NCBI GenBank assembly: GCA_020431825.1
Contig: JAGQHN010000032.1
Coordinates: forward strand, 1 to 44,116
Direction of reading: 5' to 3'
From: Trueperaceae bacterium
GTDB lineage: Bacteria > Deinococcota > Deinococci > Deinococcales > Trueperaceae
Length of the DNA stretch: 44,116 bases
The notes under the pieces are model-generated. The model did no database searches, was not told the DNA's origin, and worked only from the letters and a program-made list of their open reading frames with translations. The position numbers were made by a program, and so were the translations under genes. Positions within the stretch are counted from its first letter, which is position 1. Each line of letters starts with the position of its first letter. Positions 40,573 to 44,116 of the stretch are shown here, piece by piece.

Positions 40573-41349
40573 CTACTCAAGTGCATACAATCCAAGCCAG
40601 CTCTGCTGTTCATTACTAATGACTTCTCTTGCTTGACCTATTTGAATAGTATTTGGAAAATCTAGTGAAACAGTAAGTTGATTTGTGAAGATAGGTGTTT
40701 CATCTTCGTGCGACCAAACATAACTTGCTAGGGGCAAATTATAAATTCGTTGCTTAACGCCACCATCAATAATTTCAATAAGGTTGAAGTAACGTTTGAA
40801 ACTGTTAGCTTCCGAATAGTCATCTTTACCATCTGTTTGTGATGATTCTAAGTCCAAAACTTCTCTAACAAAGCTATAAACATTTGGAGAAACTTTTAAC
40901 CAATCCTTAGTTGTAATCTCAAGATTGTGCTTATCTGTTCTGGGAAGCGCATTTCCCCCCCCACCGACACCCCAAACCTCCCCTTTTAGCATAAAAGATT
41001 GTTGCTGTTGCTCTGTTCCAAATACGGCAAATAAATATCTTGTGCCAAAGCTATTACCATGCGGATAGTTCTCAAACCAACCACATACATGAAAACTAGA
41101 AGGGAAGATATCCGAATCAACTATTTCAGCAAAATTGTCTATATCTTGCAGCAAATTTTCTTTCAAACTTTCAGTTGTAGTACAACGGCTGAGGTAGAAA
41201 GTGCTTAATTCTGGTAAACCCTCGAATTGAGGCAGAATGAAAGAGTTATTCTCAAATGTTTCTAGCTTAATAGGCGGATAGGGTAATAGCCCTTGACACT
41301 GTGCGAAAGCAAGCATGGAAGCAAAAACAATGCAAGATATTAGTTGCAT
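40573..41349 (-). CDS. AT-rich orphan exported protein
   Basis: 258 residues. The signal peptide ends in LAFA then QCQ. The mature part has four or more Cys residues (CQGLLPYP, SRCTTTES, HVCGWFEN) and is rich in Asn, Glu and aromatic residues; I do not recognise a family. The gene is visibly AT-rich compared with its neighbours and contains no CTCGAG, so it may be newly acquired. It starts 14 bp after gnd with no Shine-Dalgarno, so it may depend on gnd transcription, and it ends in its own strong terminator. Confidence 0.75.
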   Translation of the reverse strand: MQLISCIVFASMLAFAQCQGLLPYPPIKLETFENNSFILPQFEGLPELSTFYLSRCTTTESLKENLLQDIDNFAEIVDSDIFPSSFHVCGWFENYPHGNSFGTRYLFAVFGTEQQQQSFMLKGEVWGVGGGGNALPRTDKHNLEITTKDWLKVSPNVYSFVREVLDLESSQTDGKDDYSEANSFKRYFNLIEIIDGGVKQRIYNLPLASYVWSHEDETPIFTNQLTVSLDFPNTIQIGQAREVISNEQQSWLGLYALE

Positions 41350-41363
41350 GGTTGAGTGCTTAA

Positions 41364-42818
41364 CTAAGCGTTGTACGTCCTCGAGGTCACATTGCCACCT
41401 GTACCTGTCCAGTTGGTGTGAAAGAACTCACCACGGGGTTTATCAAGGCGTTCGTAGGTGTGGGCACCAAAGAAATCACGCTGCGCCTGAATCATGTTGG
41501 CCGGAAGGCGCTCGAGCCTGTAACCATCATAAAAGTTAAGGGCGCCACTCATAGCCGGGGTGGGGATGCCGAGTTCAACTGCTTTGGCAACCACTCTGCG
41601 CCAGGCTGCCTGAGAGTCATGAATAGCTTTGGTAAAGAAGGGCGCCAGCAGCAGGTTTTGTAACTCAGGGTCTGCGTTGTAGGCTTCCATAATGTCATTT
41701 AAAAAGCGACTGCGAATGATGCAGCCCCCACGCCACATCTGGGCAATGCCTGCATAGTTCAGGTTCCAGCCATACTCGGCAGCGGCGGCTCTAAAGAGCA
41801 TGTAGCCTTGTGCGTAACTGGTGATTTTGGCACCGTAAAGCGCGTCTTCCAAGTCTTTTAAGAAGGCCTCTTTATCTACATTTGCTTTAGCGTCAGGGCC
41901 TTTTAAGGTTTGTGAAGCAGTGACACGCTCATCTTTAAGAGCAGACAAAAAGCGAGCAAAAACCGCTTCAGAGATAAGCGTTAGCGGAATGCCAAGCTCG
42001 AGTGCATTGACACTGGTCCATTTGCCAGTACCTTTTTGCCCGGCACTATCCAGTATTTTCTCCAAGATAGGCTCACCGTCATCATCTTTGACGCCAAAAA
42101 TCTCAGAAGTGATCTCTATGAGATAGCTGTCGAGTTTGCCCTTATTCCAGGCAGTAAAGGTTGCGCCCATTTCTTCGGCATTCATGCCAAGGACATCTTT
42201 CATCAGATGATAGGCCTCGGCAATCAGTTGCATATCACCGTACTCGATACCGTTATGGACCATTTTGACATAGTGACCCGCACCATCTTCGCCGACCCAG
42301 TCGCAGCAGGGTACGCCATCAACTTTGGCGGAAATATCTTGCAATATGTTCTTAACAAAAGGCCAGGCTTCAGGGTGTCCCCCCGGCATAATGCTGGGGC
42401 CATGCCGTGCGCCTTCTTCACCGCCAGAAACACCCGTGCCAATAAAGCGTAAGCCTTTGTCTTTAAGTTCCTGAGTACGGCGGATGGAATCTGTGTAATT
42501 GGAGTTGCCCCCATCAATCACTATGTCGCCCTCTTCGAGGTAGGGCTCGAGTGACTCAATCACCTTATCAACGGCGGCACCTGCTTTGACCATCAGCATG
42601 ATGCGTCGCGGGCGTTTTAAACTGGCAACAAAGTCTTTAAGTTCAGCAAAACCCTGCACCTTGCTATCTTTGGCGGTACCACCGACAAACTCTTCCATGA
42701 CTTCGGTGGTGCGGTTATAGACGCTTACGGTGTAACCATGGTCATTCATATTCATAACCAGATTTTGCCCCATGACGGCAAGACCGATTAAACCAATATC
42801 TGCATTTGCTTCTGGCAT
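41364..42818 (-). CDS. gnd: 6-phosphogluconate dehydrogenase, decarboxylating
   Basis: 484 residues, the long (E. coli-like) form. It oxidises 6-phosphogluconate to ribulose 5-phosphate with NADP+. Seen: IGLIGLAVMGQNLVMNMNDH (Rossmann), VIDGGNSNYTDSIRRTQEL, FIGTGVSGGEEGARHGPSIM (signature), the catalytic Lys and surrounding HYVKMVHNGIEYGDMQLIAE, and the C-terminal YDGYRLERLPANMIQAQRDF then FGAHTYER. GGAGG lies 5 nt before the ATG. It follows gluconokinase in the same operon, giving a gluconate-to-pentose-phosphate route. Confidence 0.97.
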   Translation of the reverse strand: MPEANADIGLIGLAVMGQNLVMNMNDHGYTVSVYNRTTEVMEEFVGGTAKDSKVQGFAELKDFVASLKRPRRIMLMVKAGAAVDKVIESLEPYLEEGDIVIDGGNSNYTDSIRRTQELKDKGLRFIGTGVSGGEEGARHGPSIMPGGHPEAWPFVKNILQDISAKVDGVPCCDWVGEDGAGHYVKMVHNGIEYGDMQLIAEAYHLMKDVLGMNAEEMGATFTAWNKGKLDSYLIEITSEIFGVKDDDGEPILEKILDSAGQKGTGKWTSVNALELGIPLTLISEAVFARFLSALKDERVTASQTLKGPDAKANVDKEAFLKDLEDALYGAKITSYAQGYMLFRAAAAEYGWNLNYAGIAQMWRGGCIIRSRFLNDIMEAYNADPELQNLLLAPFFTKAIHDSQAAWRRVVAKAVELGIPTPAMSGALNFYDGYRLERLPANMIQAQRDFFGAHTYERLDKPRGEFFHTNWTGTGGNVTSRTYNA

Positions 42819-42852
42819 GTTTCCTCCAGGGTAATACTAGGGTTGGCGGCGC

Positions 42853-43347
42853 CTAGGGCGCAGTTTTTAACTTGCTTATGATACGTTCTGTTACCTGTTC
42901 GGCAGGTTCTGCTATTGACACGGTAATGGCTTCCTGAGGAGGCTCGAGCGTTTCAAACTGACTTTTCAGCATCTTGGGTTTCATAAAATGCTGTCTTGCT
43001 TGCATTCGTTCTAAAATCAAGTCGTAGCTTCCCTCTAAGAAAACAAATCTGACATTGTCCAGCTCGCCTTTTAAAATCTTGCGGTAACTTTCCTTGAGAG
43101 CGGAGCAGCCAATAATGACAGATGCCCCTCTATCTAAATGCTCTCTGATAAGGGCGTGCAAGCGCTCGAGCCAGGGCCGTCTATCGTCATCGTTTAAAGG
43201 ATGACCTGCTGACATTTTGGCAACATTGGCTTCCGGGTGGTACTTATCACCATCAAGAAAGGGCCAGCCAAGTTGTTCTGAGAGTAATTCGCCAATGGTT
43301 GACTTGCCCGAGCCAGACACGCCCATAATGACCAGTGCCTGCGCCAT
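42853..43347 (-). CDS. gntK: Gluconokinase
   Basis: 164 residues. It phosphorylates gluconate at position 6 with ATP. Seen: P-loop IMGVSGSGKSTIGELLSEQL, FLDGDKYHPEANVAKMSAGH, PLNDDDRRPWLERLH, and SALKESYRK then RFVFLEGS, as in GntK. Start at the ATG at 43347: GGAGA sits 9 nt upstream, and the A of the ATG is the last base of the preceding stop (TAATG), so the genes are coupled. The product feeds directly into the gnd enzyme. Confidence 0.95.
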   Translation of the reverse strand: MAQALVIMGVSGSGKSTIGELLSEQLGWPFLDGDKYHPEANVAKMSAGHPLNDDDRRPWLERLHALIREHLDRGASVIIGCSALKESYRKILKGELDNVRFVFLEGSYDLILERMQARQHFMKPKMLKSQFETLEPPQEAITVSIAEPAEQVTERIISKLKTAP

Positions 43348-43763
43348 TAATAATCTCTCCAGGGCAGCAAAATGCAACTTGGAAGGTTCTCATAAAGTAC
43401 GTAATCCGCTTTTCCCTTAATTGCCAGAGTCGTTACGTGATGGTTTTTCAGTTGATTTTTGGCCACCTGAAACGTTGAGCCGGTTACTGACACATCATCA
43501 ACCAGGAGAACGCGTTTTTGACCCTCGAGCCTGAAACTTGCCAGGAGTTCTGGCTGGGGGCGCTGGGGTTTATTATCGGCGGCACGAAAGTTAATCTGCA
43601 TAATTTCCAGGGGTAAGCCTAAATGAAAGGCAACCAGGCTAGCTGGGACAATGCCACCGGTGGCAATGCCCACTACTACATCCACCTGTGGCAAATCGAG
43701 TATCTTAAGCCTCATTGCGATGTCTGGCAGCTCGAGCGCTACCTTTGTGGCGACATCGGTCAT
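43347..43763 (-). CDS. Phosphoribosyltransferase family protein
   Basis: 138 residues. The PRPP loop is KRVLLVDDVSVTGSTFQVAK and the pyrophosphate loop region is VVGIATGGIVPASLVAFHLG. The hood domain is short. Such small proteins are usually purine or xanthine PRTases or PyrR-like regulators; specificity is not visible. Its start overlaps the SGNH gene's stop by 4 bp and its stop overlaps gntK by one base. It may use ribose phosphate that the downstream pathway makes. Confidence 0.85.
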   Translation of the reverse strand: MTDVATKVALELPDIAMRLKILDLPQVDVVVGIATGGIVPASLVAFHLGLPLEIMQINFRAADNKPQRPQPELLASFRLEGQKRVLLVDDVSVTGSTFQVAKNQLKNHHVTTLAIKGKADYVLYENLPSCILLPWRDY

Positions 43764-44116
43764 AGTTTGACAGTCTCGAGCCAGGTTTGGGCCATAAGGG
43801 CATGTCCGGCAGGGCTTGGGTGTACACCGTCTTTAGCCCAGTACTCAGCCGGGGCGCGTTTTTGTGCTTCATCAAACATTGACTGAAAAGGAACAAACGT
43901 AGCCTCAAAGGTCTTTGCCAGGTCTTTAACGATTGCCTGACGTTTTTTCATATCCTCGAGCCAGATCTCCGTGACTTCGCCGCAGGGCAGACAAAAAGGC
44001 TCACAAAGTACCAGTTGCGTGTCAGGAAGGCGCTCTTTCGTTAGCTCGAGTAAGAGCGTATAAATGGTTTTGTAACGTTCGGGTTCAACGCCATTTTGCC
44101 GTGACATTTCATGCCA
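43760..44116 (-). CDS. SGNH/GDSL hydrolase (partial, C-terminal part)
   Basis: Last about 118 residues; the N-terminus with the GDS block is beyond the window end. Seen: the helix and strand pattern RYKTIYTLLLELTKERLPDT, then LVLCEPFCLPCGEV, and the terminal catalytic block DGVHPSPAGHALMAQTWL (Asp and His of the triad). The frame stays open to the edge, so the ATG at 44107 is internal. It leads the operon into the phosphoribosyltransferase with an ATGA overlap. Confidence 0.85.
   Translation of the reverse strand, partial: WHEMSRQNGVEPERYKTIYTLLLELTKERLPDTQLVLCEPFCLPCGEVTEIWLEDMKKRQAIVKDLAKTFEATFVPFQSMFDEAQKRAPAEYWAKDGVHPSPAGHALMAQTWLETVKL

Noticed and set aside
1..44116. CRISPR array, prophage, tRNA or rRNA.
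   Set aside because: I saw no regular repeat-spacer pattern, no phage genes and no RNA gene motifs.

Overview
This 44.1 kb chromosomal window carries about 42 protein-coding genes, two of them cut by the window ends. It shows no rRNA, tRNA, CRISPR array or intact transposon. By eye the G+C content is moderate, in the upper 40s percent. Several traits suggest a bacterium related to Deinococcota (Deinococcus-Thermus), possibly a deep or uncultured lineage: leaderless promoters (a TAnnnT -10 box about 6 nt before the start codon), signal peptides that nearly all end in a small residue, F, A, then Q (cleavage before Gln), a large SARP/BTAD-NB-ARC-TPR regulator, and ScyD/E, TMEM43 and DUF4173 proteins. 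The taxonomic call is an inference of low to moderate confidence. The most striking feature at DNA level is CTCGAG, which I counted about 105 times by hand (about 11 expected for a 6-mer at even base use). It occurs in all reading frames and in intergenic DNA.

Layout. 1-4.3 kb is a carbohydrate locus: a peptide/sugar ABC-transporter binding protein (partial), a GntR-LacI type regulator, and a divergent Gfo/Idh/MocA dehydrogenase with a sugar isomerase-like TIM barrel. The two divergent promoters overlap on one palindromic operator. 4.4-6.1 kb is a secreted CAP-domain protein with a bulb-lectin tail. 6.4-10 kb holds undecaprenyl diphosphate synthase and a manC-pgm pair for nucleotide-sugar supply; the manC-pgm pair is free of CTCGAG. 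10.2-11 kb is dps with a small acidic protein.

11.1-27.5 kb is the accessory core. It starts with the SARP-type regulator and continues with small membrane and secreted proteins: lipoproteins, a paralogous pair of glycine-zipper exported proteins, an SMR transporter with Glu replaced by Asp, a beta-propeller, a Pro/Glu/Asp-repeat protein, a leishmanolysin-like lipoprotein, an alpha/beta hydrolase, and a TMEM43-DUF3592-unknown membrane cluster. Several of these operons, and a distant cytochrome c/ScyD operon at 31.8 kb, start with the same promoter layout: tandem 11-bp repeats (best copy CTTGTTAAGAC) ending exactly 8 bp before a TAnnCT -10 box. That is the geometry known for SARP activators, so I propose that this window shows a SARP and its local regulon.

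27.5-34.3 kb: dienelactone hydrolase, a gene-poor stretch with a possible small RNA and IS-like repeats, a stand-alone Clp-N protein, D-aminopeptidase, GH39 glycosidase, cytochrome c, a ScyD-like propeller and a zinc-ribbon/metallo-beta-lactamase protein. 34.3-40 kb: a large secreted metzincin-like lipoprotein, a CIA30 protein, an M24 aminopeptidase and a DUF4173 membrane protein. 40-44.1 kb: a RelE/ParE toxin-antitoxin pair, an AT-rich orphan secreted protein, and a gluconate/pentose-phosphate operon (SGNH hydrolase, phosphoribosyltransferase, gluconokinase, 6-phosphogluconate dehydrogenase).
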